NCBI GenBank assembly: GCA_017457085.1
Contig: JAFTID010000001.1
Location: forward strand, 1 to 46,732
Reading direction: 5' to 3'
DNA length: 46,732 nt
Origin: Phascolarctobacterium sp.
GTDB taxonomy: Bacteria > Bacillota > Negativicutes > Acidaminococcales > Acidaminococcaceae
Under the pieces are notes generated by a model. That model saw nothing but the letters and a program-made list of their open reading frames with translations, ran no database searches and was not told the DNA's origin. The translations under genes were made by a program, and so were the position numbers. Below, piece by piece: positions 15,757 to 25,977 of this stretch (position 1 is its first letter; every line of letters starts with the position of its first letter).

Positions 15757-17859
15757 TTACCTACGGCTATGCATAGGCTGTAAGCGTGCTTGCATGGGAA
15801 TTTTGTCAGCTGTTGCCGCAATTTGTGCCAGCTCGTACAAAGTACTTTGAGCACTGACAACTTCTGCCTTATTCCGTACTCTACGATAAGCACCGTTGGA
15901 TTGCATCATGTGGGCGCCCACATTGTCACGCAGGTACAAATCTAGAAGCCCCTTGATGCGAGTAAGATGCTCTTCGCTTTCCACAGGGAAGAACAATTCT
16001 ACACGGTCATTAAGATTACGGGGCATCCAGTCTGCGCTGGAAAGGTAAAGCTGTTCGTCGCCGCCATTGGCAAACCAGAAGATACGGCTATGCTCCAGCT
16101 GACGACCTACAATGCTACGCACCGTAATATTTTCGCTAACACCTTCAATGCCGGTACGCAAACCACAAATTCCACGGACAATCAGTTCTATCTGCACGCC
16201 ATTGACAGAAGCTTCATATAATTTTTGAATAACAGGCTGGTCGATGAGGGAGTTCATCTTAGCAATGATATGCCCACCCTTTCCTGCCTTCGCCAAAGCA
16301 ATCTCATTATCCACGAGGGCATAAATTTTTTCACGCAAGCCCAAGGGTGCCATAACAAGCTTGTTCCAAACGGGAGGTTCAGAATAACCGGACAACAGGT
16401 TAAAGAAAGCAGAAGCATCACTGCCGAACTGGTCGTTGGCTGTCATCAAGCCTAAGTCTGTGTAAAGCTTAGCAGTGTTGTCATTGTAGTTGCCTGTGCC
16501 CAGATGCAGGTAACGTTTAATGCCATTGGCTTCTTTACGTACAATCAAAATAATTTTGGCATGAGTTTTCAAACCAACTAAACCATAAATTACGTGACAG
16601 CCTGCCTGTTCCAAACGTTTTGCCCAAATAATATTATTTTCTTCATCAAAGCGCGCCTTCAATTCCACAAGCACTGTTACCTGCTTGCCGTTTTCCGCCG
16701 CCTTCGCCAAAGCTGCTACGATGGGAGAATTACCGCTGACACGGTACAAGGTCTGTTTAATTGCCAAAACCTTAGGGTCATTGGCAGCATCATTCACTAA
16801 TTTAACTACAGGGTCAAAGCTTTCGTAAGGATGGTGCAATAAAATATCCTTTTGCCTGATTGCCGCAAAGATGTCCTCGCTTTCCAGAAGCTCTGCAGGA
16901 CGTTGGGGTTTAAAGGGTTCATAAAGCCAAGGCCACATTCCCGGCAAGCTAGTAAATTTAAAGAAGCAAGTAGCATCCAAGGGAGCGTTTATTTCGTAAA
17001 CCTCCATCCCGCTTACGTCTAAATTTTCTTCCAAGAATTTTTTAATGCGATTATTATTGGTCTTGTAAATTTCTAGACGGACAGGTGCGCCACGCTTACG
17101 CTTGCGCAGAGATTTTTCAACCTCCTTCAGCAAATCGTCAATGTCGTCTTCATCCACGTCCAAATCAGAGTCACGAGTTACCCTAAAGGGAACCATGTCT
17201 AAAATTTGGCAGCCATTAAATAAATCAGCACAATGACTGGCAATGACATCTTCCAAGAATACGAAGGTACGCTTTGCCTCGCAGGGCACTTCAATAATTC
17301 TGTCCAAAACTGACGGAACCTGAATCAAGCCCATACTATGCTCACCCTCGCCATTGATAAGCTCCACTGCCAAATTCAAGGTTTTATTTGCTAAAAAGGG
17401 GAAGGGCCTAGAAGCATCCACTGCCATGGGAGTCAAAACAGGATAAACCATCTCCCGATAATATTCTTCCAGCCAATCCTTGCCAACCTCGCTTAAATTT
17501 ACTACACGTTTAAAATGTAAGCCAACGCCACCCATTTCTTTAATGAGCGCCAGCAAATATTTACTTTGTGTCTTTACCTGGTCATGGGCAGCTTCCGCGA
17601 TGGCATCTAACTGCTCCTTAACAGAAAGGCCGGAAGCATCCCGTTTTTCCACGCCGTTATCAAAATTATCCCACAGGCCTGCCACACGCACCATAAAGAA
17701 CTCATCTAAATTGGAGGCAGTAATGGCGATGAACTTTAACCTTTCTAAAAGAGGGGTGTCTTTTACAGTAGCTTCCTTTAAAACACGTAGGTTAAACTTC
17801 AGCCAGCTTAATTCACGATTATAAAAATATTCAGGTTTATTTAAATCTAAAGCTTTCAT
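15757..17859 (-). CDS. ppk: Polyphosphate kinase 1
   Basis: 700 residues, the normal length for PPK1, a phospholipase-D-fold enzyme that reversibly builds polyphosphate from ATP. The two active-site histidines are present: His433 (LKTHAK), matching the autophosphorylated His, and His590 (LEHSRIFWFAN). The N-terminal domain starts YFNRELSWLKFNLRVL, the usual PPK1 entry. It lies 7 nt after the Ppx/GppA-HD gene upstream, so the two are co-transcribed, pairing synthesis with a possible sensor or hydrolase. Confidence 0.96.
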   Translation of the reverse strand: MKALDLNKPEYFYNRELSWLKFNLRVLKEATVKDTPLLERLKFIAITASNLDEFFMVRVAGLWDNFDNGVEKRDASGLSVKEQLDAIAEAAHDQVKTQSKYLLALIKEMGGVGLHFKRVVNLSEVGKDWLEEYYREMVYPVLTPMAVDASRPFPFLANKTLNLAVELINGEGEHSMGLIQVPSVLDRIIEVPCEAKRTFVFLEDVIASHCADLFNGCQILDMVPFRVTRDSDLDVDEDDIDDLLKEVEKSLRKRKRGAPVRLEIYKTNNNRIKKFLEENLDVSGMEVYEINAPLDATCFFKFTSLPGMWPWLYEPFKPQRPAELLESEDIFAAIRQKDILLHHPYESFDPVVKLVNDAANDPKVLAIKQTLYRVSGNSPIVAALAKAAENGKQVTVLVELKARFDEENNIIWAKRLEQAGCHVIYGLVGLKTHAKIILIVRKEANGIKRYLHLGTGNYNDNTAKLYTDLGLMTANDQFGSDASAFFNLLSGYSEPPVWNKLVMAPLGLREKIYALVDNEIALAKAGKGGHIIAKMNSLIDQPVIQKLYEASVNGVQIELIVRGICGLRTGIEGVSENITVRSIVGRQLEHSRIFWFANGGDEQLYLSSADWMPRNLNDRVELFFPVESEEHLTRIKGLLDLYLRDNVGAHMMQSNGAYRRVRNKAEVVSAQSTLYELAQIAATADKIPMQARLQPMHSRR

Positions 17860-17866
17860 TAAATCA

Positions 17867-19417
17867 TCAATCCTCTACACGTTGCAAAACAGCTTCCAAG
17901 CCATAAACTTCTTCAAAAAAGCTTGCCTTAGCTGTAAAAGTCCATTCTTCCAGTGACAAATCTTTTTTGCTAACTGCCTGAACCACCATAGCCTTATCCT
18001 TAATATTTACGCTACATTGTCTAATTTTTTGCAAATAGCTACGATCAAGTGCGTCTGCCAAACGGATAATCGCCGCCAGCTTCGCCACCACAGCAATCAT
18101 ATCCTTATCAACAGCAGGAGCCTTGCTATTAGTTCTGTCAAAAAGTTTGTTAGCGTGATAATAGGCAGCCAAGGCAATAATCTTTTTGTCCTTATCACTA
18201 AAGCCTATAATATCCGTTGCCATAATCAGCTCATAGGTATAAGCAGAATGACTACGCATGCAAATATATTTACCAATATCGTGCAAAATGGCAGCCCCAC
18301 GTAACAGCAAACGTTCCCGCTCGCCCATACCATAATATTTTGCCAGCTTGTCAAACATCAGCAGAGATAGTCTTTCCACTTGGTTAATGTGCTTCTTGTC
18401 GTACAGGTAACGTCTACCAATGGTATGAAACAAGCTGATAAGCTCCTGTTCCCAATATTTGCACAAGCTTTCACTAGTCTTGGTACCAATGTGCAAAAGC
18501 TGCATTCCATCAATAAAGCGGTCAGCAGTTACAATAATTTCCTTGGCAGGAACTAAATCAAGAAGCTGCTCGTACAATAAGATTGTAGGCAAAACAAGTT
18601 CTGCTACACTTTCAGGAATATTATAAACTTTAATCAGCTGGGGCAAATTCAGCTTACGCATTTTGCTGAAGAAGTTTTGAAAATCTTCCGCAACAATGCG
18701 ATGTACCTTCTGGTTGGGGTCCAAGCCCAACATTTTCAGAACAAGCTCTGTTTCCGTACCAGACAACACCAAGTAACGCACATGGTCTTGTTGCAGTTCA
18801 CGACGCACGGAACCAATGGTGCTGGAAAGAAATTCCGTCAACGCCCTATTAAAGTGCATACTCTCCCGTTTATTACGCTCGAAGCTTTCTTTAATGCGGA
18901 TAATGCCCACGTGCAAATTCTGTTGATACTTAATTTCCTCGTCCTGCACGAAGGTAATCCCCAAGCCTCCAGAAGAAATATCCATCATCAGCATGCCTTC
19001 ACGCTCGCTGGTAATCTTGCTTTCCTTCAATGTATTGCGTATAGCAACGAACTTAGTGTAAATTTCACGAGGCATATCTACGACGTCAACGACTAAACCA
19101 GTTTTGCTATAAATCTGATCCAGCAAGAAGATTTGGTTGCGAGCTTCACGGACAGCAGTGGTCGCCTGCATTTTATATTCTTCCACGCCATATTCTTCCA
19201 TCAACGCCTTAAAACCTTGGAGAATTTCGCAAATTTCATTAACAAGGCTAAAAGGAATAATATTATTTTTAAAGGTTTCTTCACCTAAACGCACTCGCTT
19301 GTCACAGCATTCAACAATTTTATATTTATCAATACCGCGGTATTCGGAAATCTGCATACTAATTTTTTCAGAGCCTAAATGGATTGCAGCAAAGGTAGTG
19401 TAAGATTTACGCTTCAT
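17867..19417 (-). CDS. Ppx/GppA-like protein with HD domain, degenerate phosphatase site
   Basis: 516 residues; the ATG follows AAGGAGG. The N-terminal half has the actin-like Ppx/GppA fold, and the C-terminal half an HD phosphohydrolase-type domain (LHDIGKY). Key motifs of the first domain are altered. The first phosphate loop, normally DIGSNSxR, reads IHLGSEK, and the second, normally DLGGGSTE, reads DISSGGLG (Asp146 onward). The region aligned with the catalytic Glu still holds one (PREIY). So exopolyphosphatase or pppGpp hydrolase activity may be lost and a regulatory role is plausible. It forms an operon with ppk and is divergent from an intact paralogue. Confidence 0.85.
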   Translation of the reverse strand: MKRKSYTTFAAIHLGSEKISMQISEYRGIDKYKIVECCDKRVRLGEETFKNNIIPFSLVNEICEILQGFKALMEEYGVEEYKMQATTAVREARNQIFLLDQIYSKTGLVVDVVDMPREIYTKFVAIRNTLKESKITSEREGMLMMDISSGGLGITFVQDEEIKYQQNLHVGIIRIKESFERNKRESMHFNRALTEFLSSTIGSVRRELQQDHVRYLVLSGTETELVLKMLGLDPNQKVHRIVAEDFQNFFSKMRKLNLPQLIKVYNIPESVAELVLPTILLYEQLLDLVPAKEIIVTADRFIDGMQLLHIGTKTSESLCKYWEQELISLFHTIGRRYLYDKKHINQVERLSLLMFDKLAKYYGMGERERLLLRGAAILHDIGKYICMRSHSAYTYELIMATDIIGFSDKDKKIIALAAYYHANKLFDRTNSKAPAVDKDMIAVVAKLAAIIRLADALDRSYLQKIRQCSVNIKDKAMVVQAVSKKDLSLEEWTFTAKASFFEEVYGLEAVLQRVED

Positions 19418-19651
19418 GGCATAATCCTCCTTAATTCATACTTAATACTTTTCTCTATCGTCAAACAAATTCCTGCGAGGACACAATCTTTTAACAAAGT
19501 ATACTTTTTCTTATCGGTTTTCTGCCCCAGCATTTTACTTTGACCTTTTGAAAATGCAAAGTATATGAGTATTAATAAAATTTTTAGCAGGAATTTTCCA
19601 AGAGAGGGACAATATATACAGTAACACTCTCACGACCGCGAGGTAGTAAAT

Positions 19652-21175
19652 ATGCAAAGAATAGCAATCATCGACATAGGTTCCAACTCTGCGCGCCTAG
19701 TTATTAGCCATATTTATAAAAACGGTGCTTACAATATGGTTTATAACCAAAAGGAAGCTTTGCGTTTAAGCCAAAAGGTTGACAGCAAAAACATGCTCAC
19801 GGAAGCAGCCTTTGCCTCTACCTTGGAAACAATGCGTAGCTTTGCCTACATGTGTAAGATTTACAAGGTGGACAAGACCATTGCTGTTGCTACTGCTGCA
19901 ATTCGTAATGCTTATAATGGTGTGGACCTTGTTTCCAGAGTCATGGAAGAAACTGGCATTCAACTGCACATCATCTCTGGTAACACGGAAGCTTACATCA
20001 GCTACCTTGGGGTAATCAATACCTTGGACGTAAATGACGGCATCATCTTCGACCTTGGTGGTGGCAGTACGGAGTTAATTCTTTTTCAAAACCGTCAGAT
20101 TGTGGAATCTGTTTCCCTGCCTTTGGGCGCAGTAAACACTACGGGCATGTTCAACACCCGTAATGAAATGCCGCCTAACGTATTCAGCGATGTTAATTTT
20201 TTTATCAAGAGTCATCTGGAACGCTATCCTTGGTTAAGACAGCAAGGCTTGCCTTTAATCGGTGTAGGTGGCACTGCACGTACCATAGCCAAAATGGTGC
20301 AACGCAGTAAAAAATATCCTGCTACCAAATTGCATAACTACGCTCTTTCTGCTCAAACCTTCCGCAGTTTATTCAGCAAATTGCGTGATACCAACCTTGA
20401 GCAACGCAAGAAAATCTCCGGTCTCAGCAATGAACGTTCTGATATTATTTTGGCAGGCTGTAGCATTATCAGCTGTCTCTTTGATATTTCTAGTAGCAAG
20501 AAGCTTATCGTTTCCGGTTGCGGTCTGCGCGAGGGACTTTTCTTTGACTACTACTATAAGGCACACGACCTGCCCGTCGTTGCAGACAATATTTTGTCCC
20601 GCAGTTGCGAAAATATTTTGAAGCTGTACACTGCCGATACTTCTCACAGCAGGCACATTACTGCGCTAGCACTTAATTTGTTTGACAGCTGGCCCAAGCT
20701 TCACGGCTTAAGCAAATCTAACCGCAAGCTTTTAGAAACGGCAGCACTGCTTCACGACATTGGCATTACCATTAACTTTTACAGTCATGCCCGCCACAGC
20801 GCCTATATGATTCAAAACGCACAGCTCTTTGGCTTAACCCAAAAGGAACAAGTCCTTACGGCAGTTATCGCTGGCTGGCACAATGGTGTTTCCAAAAACT
20901 ACTTCCGTGATAAATTCTACAAGGAACTGCTCACTGATGACGATTGGCAACTGGTAAACAAGCTGGCTCTGCTCCTTGCCTTGGCAGAAAGCCTTGACTA
21001 TTCCCAAACCAATCAGATTAGCAATATTTCTCCCTACCTGGATAAACGTGGGGCAGTCATTAAAATTTTCGCTGACGAAATTCCCAGTATTGAAATGCAC
21101 CAAATTAAAGACCATCAAAACTGGTTCCGCAAAATCTTTGGCACTGAGCTGAACGTGGAACTGGCAAATGAATAA
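19652..21175 (+). CDS. ppx: Exopolyphosphatase / pppGpp phosphatase family, with HD domain
   Basis: 507 residues, start with GAGGT upstream. The Ppx/GppA motifs are intact: IIDIGSNSARLVI, ATAAIRNAYN, the catalytic-Glu region ISGNTEAY, and the phosphate loop FDLGGGSTELI. The C-terminal HD domain has LLHDIGI. It hydrolyses terminal phosphates of polyphosphate or pppGpp; the sequence alone does not decide which. It is transcribed away from the ppk operon, from a 234-nt shared intergenic region. It ends at a strong bidirectional terminator. Confidence 0.92.
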   Translation: MQRIAIIDIGSNSARLVISHIYKNGAYNMVYNQKEALRLSQKVDSKNMLTEAAFASTLETMRSFAYMCKIYKVDKTIAVATAAIRNAYNGVDLVSRVMEETGIQLHIISGNTEAYISYLGVINTLDVNDGIIFDLGGGSTELILFQNRQIVESVSLPLGAVNTTGMFNTRNEMPPNVFSDVNFFIKSHLERYPWLRQQGLPLIGVGGTARTIAKMVQRSKKYPATKLHNYALSAQTFRSLFSKLRDTNLEQRKKISGLSNERSDIILAGCSIISCLFDISSSKKLIVSGCGLREGLFFDYYYKAHDLPVVADNILSRSCENILKLYTADTSHSRHITALALNLFDSWPKLHGLSKSNRKLLETAALLHDIGITINFYSHARHSAYMIQNAQLFGLTQKEQVLTAVIAGWHNGVSKNYFRDKFYKELLTDDDWQLVNKLALLLALAESLDYSQTNQISNISPYLDKRGAVIKIFADEIPSIEMHQIKDHQNWFRKIFGTELNVELANE

Positions 21176-21208
21176 GGATTTCCAATTTTGATAAGTTCAT
21201 AGACATAT

Positions 21209-21243
21209 AAAAAAGTTCGTTGCAATTAACAACGAACTTTTTT
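21209..21243. terminator. Bidirectional terminator between ppx and the DUF815 gene
   Basis: A perfect 14-bp stem (A6-GTTCGTTG with CAACGAAC-T6) and a 7-nt loop. The A- and T-runs flank it, so it works for both convergent genes. Confidence 0.95.
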
Positions 21244-21260
21244 ATGTGAAAATTTTCAGT

Positions 21261-22568
21261 TTAGAAGTTTTTTGTGCCAGCAAGATAGTTGATAAATTGT
21301 TGAGCAGTTCTACCAGAGAGACCACCATGTGCCATTTCCCACTTAGTTGCCTCTGCGCGCAAGGTTTCATCATCGATGACAAGAGCATTTTTTTGCGCCA
21401 GCTCTTTAACAATGTGGAAATATTCTTTGTAAGTGGGTTGACCGTAGTAAATTGTGCAGCCAAAACGATTTACCAAGGAAAGTTTTTCCTGAAGGGTATC
21501 AGATTTATGAATACCCTCGTTTGTAGTTACGTCATTGCGATCCTTCCAAGTTTCATTTATCAAATGACGACGGTTGGAAGTGGCGTAAATCAAAATATTG
21601 TCAGGCTGAATTTCCAAGCCGCCTTCAATGACAGCCTTCAAATATTTGTATTCAATTTCAAAATCTTCAAAAGACAAATCGTCCATATAAATTACAAAGC
21701 GATAGTTGCGATTCTTAATTTGCGCAATTACAGCAGAAAGGTCGCGGAACTGGTGCTTGTAAATTTCAATCATACGCAAGCCGTGAGCATAATACTTGTT
21801 CAAAATTGCTTTGATACTACTGGATTTACCAGTACCACTGTCACCAAAAAGCAATACGTTATTTGCTTTACGTCCTTGTACGAAGGCTTCGGTGTTTTCC
21901 ATAAGGCGTTGCTTTTGCAACTCGTAGCCAATCAAATCGTCAAAATCCACAGAAGCAGTGTTGCTGATAGGTACAAGCTCTACGCCGTTGTCTTCGTGAA
22001 CGATGCGGAAGGCTTTGTTCAAGCCCAGCTTACCTACGCCATAAGCTTTGTAGAAGCCAGTAACCAGTTCGAAGATTTCGTTTTCATCAGCAGCCTTTTC
22101 AATGGCAGCGCTAAGTTCCTGCACACGCTCACTGATGTTTTTATTATAACGGCGCTCACTTTTTTTGATGGAATGATAATTGCTAATCACGCTAAAGCAG
22201 TTAATGCCAAGTTCCTTTTCCATGGGAGCGAAGTCGTAATCAAAGAGCTTCTTGAAAATGGCAAAATCACTTTTCGCAAACTGGTTCACGCTGCCAACGC
22301 AAGCACCTTCTTTTTCGCAGGTAATGCTAAAAGGATTTTCACAGCTTACCAAAATATAAGTCAAGTAGTTATGCCACAGGTTAGTATCAAAACCACAAAC
22401 AGTAGCTACGTCCAGAAGCTTATGAATCTGCTCATAGATACTGGTAATGAGCTGTTCCTTTTGGTAATTGCCTGTATAAAATTTCTCGCAGATGTCTGCT
22501 AACGGAAACAGCAGATTGTCTGCATCTAAGTTTCTATAGATTACTAATTTCGAGACTTCTCTATACAT
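21261..22568 (-). CDS. DUF815 family AAA+ ATPase
   Basis: 435 residues; ATG preceded by GAGGGGG. The N-terminal half is helical and not assigned. The C-terminal half is an AAA+ module with Walker [13 protein letters not shown], Walker [12 protein letters not shown], a sensor region YATSNRRHL, and a C-terminal [18 protein letters not shown]815 proteins are conserved in anaerobic Firmicutes and lack a settled function. The MoxR/IstB-like architecture suggests a remodelling factor. It stands alone, with the adenine deaminase gene upstream on the same strand after 283 nt. Confidence 0.88.
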   Translation of the reverse strand: MYREVSKLVIYRNLDADNLLFPLADICEKFYTGNYQKEQLITSIYEQIHKLLDVATVCGFDTNLWHNYLTYILVSCENPFSITCEKEGACVGSVNQFAKSDFAIFKKLFDYDFAPMEKELGINCFSVISNYHSIKKSERRYNKNISERVQELSAAIEKAADENEIFELVTGFYKAYGVGKLGLNKAFRIVHEDNGVELVPISNTASVDFDDLIGYELQKQRLMENTEAFVQGRKANNVLLFGDSGTGKSSSIKAILNKYYAHGLRMIEIYKHQFRDLSAVIAQIKNRNYRFVIYMDDLSFEDFEIEYKYLKAVIEGGLEIQPDNILIYATSNRRHLINETWKDRNDVTTNEGIHKSDTLQEKLSLVNRFGCTIYYGQPTYKEYFHIVKELAQKNALVIDDETLRAEATKWEMAHGGLSGRTAQQFINYLAGTKNF

Positions 22569-22730
22569 GTGTTTGTCCCCCTCATAAAATACGATAGATG
22601 GTTGTCGTGCAAATTATTATGTACCGACTAACACTCATAAAAAGTAGTTATCTTGAAAATAAAATTTATTTGTTTGCAAGCAACGATTCGAAATAAGCAG
22701 CGACACAAATTAAAAGAAAATAGCGCGCCC

Positions 22731-22792
22731 GTCCACATCTTGAGCTGTAATTTCTAAAAGCTTGTAAACATTACAGAAGCGAATATGTGGAC
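22731..22792. other. Nested inverted repeat upstream of the DUF815 gene
   Basis: Outer arms GTCCACAT (22731-22738) and ATGTGGAC (22785-22792) enclose inner arms CTGTAAT (22745-22751) and ATTACAG (22770-22776). It is either the terminator end of adenine deaminase or part of the 5' leader of the DUF815 gene. No long T-run follows directly on either strand. Confidence 0.6.
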
Positions 22793-22851
22793 AGCGATAT
22801 TTTCATACTAAAAGGAGCGTGGCGTTTGAGTGTTGCTGCAAATAATAAATT

Positions 22852-24549
22852 TTATTGTATGAACTGAAATTTTTCCGCATCAAACACGCCCATATCCGTA
22901 ACACGCAGCTTCGGAATTACGGGCAGCGCCATAAAGCTAAGCGTAATATAGGCATCGATGTCGCGAGACACGCCCATGCCCCAAGCTTTAGCAGTGATTT
23001 CGTCCAAACGTTTGATGAGCTCTTCAGCAGGAGCATCGCTCATCAAACCGCAAATTGATAAGGGCAGAGTGTCAACAACTTCACCCTCACGTACCAAGGT
23101 ATAACCACCTTGCACACGAATAAGTTCTTGCGCAGCCACGAACATATCTCTGGCATTAGTTCCTGCTACGATTAAATTATGAGAATCGTGGGCAACAGTA
23201 GTCGCCGCCGCACCATTTTGCAAACCATAACCGCGCAGTAAACCGACACCAACATTGCCAGTTCCGTGATGACGTTCAATAACTGCAAGCATACACAGCT
23301 TGCCTTCTTCTAACAAGCTGGCAACATCTTTACCGTGTACGCTACCACGTTCCGTAAAAATTTGTCCAGGCAAAATTTCTATAACAGGATATTCTTTATC
23401 GGCAGTAAATTGTTCAGAAGCAAATACTTCTTCCGTGAAAGGAGCAACGTGTACGCTACCACTTAGGCTTTCGTCTGGCAATACTGTGGAAACTTTTGCC
23501 AGTTTTTCCAAAGCATCCTCGCCTTTATGGAAGACGTATTCCGGCTTCAAATCAGAAAGATTATCTACAACCAGCACATCTGCCTGCCAACCAGGAGCAA
23601 TGGCACCTAGCTTACCCAAGCCAAAGATTTGCGCCGCATTTATGGTCGCCATTTGCAAGGCACGTACAGTGTCCAGTCCTAAATCAATAGCCTGTCTTAC
23701 GCAGTGACGAATGGTTCCTTCACGACGAATATCTGCCAAATGCTTATCGTCAGTACAGAAAGCCATACGTCTAGTGTCAATGCCGTCAGTCACGGCCCCT
23801 TGCATAATGGCAGTCAAATTTTTGGAAGCACTGCCCTCACGGACTAAGATTGCCAAGCCAGCACGCAGTTTTTCCTTAGCTTCTGACCAAGCAATACTTT
23901 CGTGGTCAGTTGCAATGCCATGAGCAACATAAGCCTGCAAGGCTTTACCACCAACAGAAGGAGCGTGCCCGTCTATAATCTTGCTCTTGAACAATTCCAG
24001 CTTCACCATAACATCAGGCGCCCCACCTAAAACTCCGGGTACGTTCATCACTTCGCCTAAGCCAAGGACACCGTCTAACTCTAGAAGCTCTTTCATATAC
24101 TCTGCATCCAGTACACAGCCTGCGTGTTCAAAAGGGGTAGCAGGCACACAGCTGGGAACCTGCACGTAGTAGTTAATGGGTAAAGCACGGGTAGCTTCCA
24201 ACATATACTTTACGCCTTTATTACCGGCAACGTTGGCAATTTCGTGAGGGTCTGTAATTAAGGTGGTTACGCCCCAACGCAATTCTTCGGCACAGTAATT
24301 TTGCGGAGTAGCCATGGAACTTTCCACGTGGCAGTAAGTATTAATCAATCCGGGAATGATATATTTGCCAGTAGCATCAATGGTTCTTTTGCCAAGCTGA
24401 TAATCGCCTACGCCAGCAATAAATCCATCAGCAATAGCTACGTTGGCTTCGTAAATTTCTCCGGTCAACACGTCAACAACCCTGCCGTTCTTAATAAGCA
24501 AATCAGCAGGGTCGTTTCCTAATGCGACCGCGCGTATACGGTCATTCAT
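22852..24549 (-). CDS. ade: Adenine deaminase
   Basis: 565 residues from the ATG at 24549 (MNDRIRAVALG), preceded by CGAGGT at the right distance; a longer TTG-started frame reaches 24570 without a Shine-Dalgarno. It is an amidohydrolase-fold enzyme with the metal-site region GLINTYCHVESSMATP, DPHEIANV, GLGEVMN and DGHAPSVGG, and a C-terminal ade domain (HDSHNLIVAGTNARDM). It converts adenine to hypoxanthine and ammonia. It lies 21 nt after a purine permease gene, so uptake and deamination form one unit. Confidence 0.95.
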   Translation of the reverse strand: MNDRIRAVALGNDPADLLIKNGRVVDVLTGEIYEANVAIADGFIAGVGDYQLGKRTIDATGKYIIPGLINTYCHVESSMATPQNYCAEELRWGVTTLITDPHEIANVAGNKGVKYMLEATRALPINYYVQVPSCVPATPFEHAGCVLDAEYMKELLELDGVLGLGEVMNVPGVLGGAPDVMVKLELFKSKIIDGHAPSVGGKALQAYVAHGIATDHESIAWSEAKEKLRAGLAILVREGSASKNLTAIMQGAVTDGIDTRRMAFCTDDKHLADIRREGTIRHCVRQAIDLGLDTVRALQMATINAAQIFGLGKLGAIAPGWQADVLVVDNLSDLKPEYVFHKGEDALEKLAKVSTVLPDESLSGSVHVAPFTEEVFASEQFTADKEYPVIEILPGQIFTERGSVHGKDVASLLEEGKLCMLAVIERHHGTGNVGVGLLRGYGLQNGAAATTVAHDSHNLIVAGTNARDMFVAAQELIRVQGGYTLVREGEVVDTLPLSICGLMSDAPAEELIKRLDEITAKAWGMGVSRDIDAYITLSFMALPVIPKLRVTDMGVFDAEKFQFIQ

Positions 24550-24570
24550 AAAATTGTACCTCGTTATCAA

Positions 24571-25950
24571 TTAAACGAAAATGTATTTTAAAACAAAAAG
24601 CACAGCCAAAATATAAATAATGCCACCGATATTTTTAAATCGATAGTTTCCAGAGGTAAGGTGAATCAAAACATAGGAGATTACACCCAAAGAAATACCT
24701 TCAGAGATAGAATAGGTAAAGGGCATAGCAATAATTGCCAAGAATGCAGGAATAGCTTCACTAAAATCAGTAAAGTCAATGTTCATGATACTGGTGAGCA
24801 TCATAAAGCCTACGGTAATCAAAGCAGGAGCAGTTGCAAAAGCCGGAATTGCCAAGAAAATCGGAGACAGGAACAAGCTAATTGCAAACAAGCCTGCAGA
24901 AACTACACCAGTCAAACCAGTACGACCACCTACTGCTACACCTGCAGAGCTTTCTACGAAAGTGGTAACAGTAGAAGTACCAAGCATTGCGCCACCAGCA
25001 GTAGCAATGGAGTCCGCAAGAAGAGCGCCACGAATCTTAGGTAAACGTCCATAACGGTCTAACATATTTGCTTTAGAAGCAACACCAATAAGAGTTCCCA
25101 AAGTATCGAACAGGTCAACAAACATAAAGGAAAGCATAATAGTAACAAAGTTAAAGGTAAAGATGCCGCTAAAATCCATTTGCATTATTGTAGGAGCCAA
25201 GCTAGGAACGGAGAGCCCTCTGGAAAAATCCGGCATTACACTGAACATACCCAGGTGAGGATTAGGAACATACACACCAATAACTTCACAGCCCATACCG
25301 GCAAACCAAGTTGCTACTATCCCCCACAGAATTGCACCGGGAACTTTTTTCGCCAACAGTACAGCAGTAAACAGCACACCTAAAATCGCCAAAACTGCAC
25401 CAATACCAGTGGAAAAGAATTCACCATTTGCAATAGCCGCCTTAAACGGGTACAAGCTAACCAACGTGGGACCATCAACTACAAGCTTAGCGCTTTGTAA
25501 ACCAATAAAGGTAATAAATAATCCGATACCGCCACTAACGCCAAACTTTAGTGCAGGAGGAATACAGTTAAAAATGGCCTCACGCACATTCGTCAAGGAA
25601 AGAATCAAGAATAAAATACCTTCTAGGAAAACTGCACCTAATGCAACCTGCCAAGAGTAACCCATTTGTCCAACAACGGTATAAGCAAAGAAAGCGTTCA
25701 AGCCCATACCGGGAGCAAGGACGAAAGGGTAGTTAGAGCAAAACGCCATAATCAAAGTACCTAAGCAGGCAGAAAGAGCTGTTGCAACGAAAACAGCACC
25801 TGAATCCATACCTGCAGCACTTAAAATCAGGGGATTTACTGCTAAAATATATGCCATAGTCATAAAAGTAGTAATACCAGCTAAAACTTCCGTTCTGAAA
25901 TTAGTACCATTTCCTTGAAGCTTAAAGAACTTCTCCAAAAAATTTATCAT
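24571..25950 (-). CDS. NCS2-type adenine/hypoxanthine/guanine permease (AzgA-like)
   Basis: 459 residues with about 12-14 hydrophobic segments. The N-terminus (TNFRTEVLAGITTFMTMAYILAVNP) and APGMGLNAFFAYTVV are hallmark AzgA/PbuG-branch sequences. A further conserved region is LFDTLGTLIGVASKANM. A proton-coupled purine importer in the inner membrane. It is co-transcribed with adenine deaminase downstream, so adenine or hypoxanthine is the likely substrate. No purine riboswitch is seen upstream: the 27-nt gap to the hydrogenase gene is too short, and joint transcription with it is possible. Confidence 0.93.
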   Translation of the reverse strand: MINFLEKFFKLQGNGTNFRTEVLAGITTFMTMAYILAVNPLILSAAGMDSGAVFVATALSACLGTLIMAFCSNYPFVLAPGMGLNAFFAYTVVGQMGYSWQVALGAVFLEGILFLILSLTNVREAIFNCIPPALKFGVSGGIGLFITFIGLQSAKLVVDGPTLVSLYPFKAAIANGEFFSTGIGAVLAILGVLFTAVLLAKKVPGAILWGIVATWFAGMGCEVIGVYVPNPHLGMFSVMPDFSRGLSVPSLAPTIMQMDFSGIFTFNFVTIMLSFMFVDLFDTLGTLIGVASKANMLDRYGRLPKIRGALLADSIATAGGAMLGTSTVTTFVESSAGVAVGGRTGLTGVVSAGLFAISLFLSPIFLAIPAFATAPALITVGFMMLTSIMNIDFTDFSEAIPAFLAIIAMPFTYSISEGISLGVISYVLIHLTSGNYRFKNIGGIIYILAVLFVLKYIFV

Positions 25951-25977
25951 AATAGCTCTCCTTAAAAATCATAAGAT

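Noticed and set aside
24550..24570. TTG start for adenine deaminase
   Set aside because: It would lie upstream of a good CGAGGT site that fits the ATG at 24549.
22852..25950. A purine riboswitch for the permease/deaminase genes
   Set aside because: The permease leader is only 27 nt long and shows none of the purine aptamer boxes.
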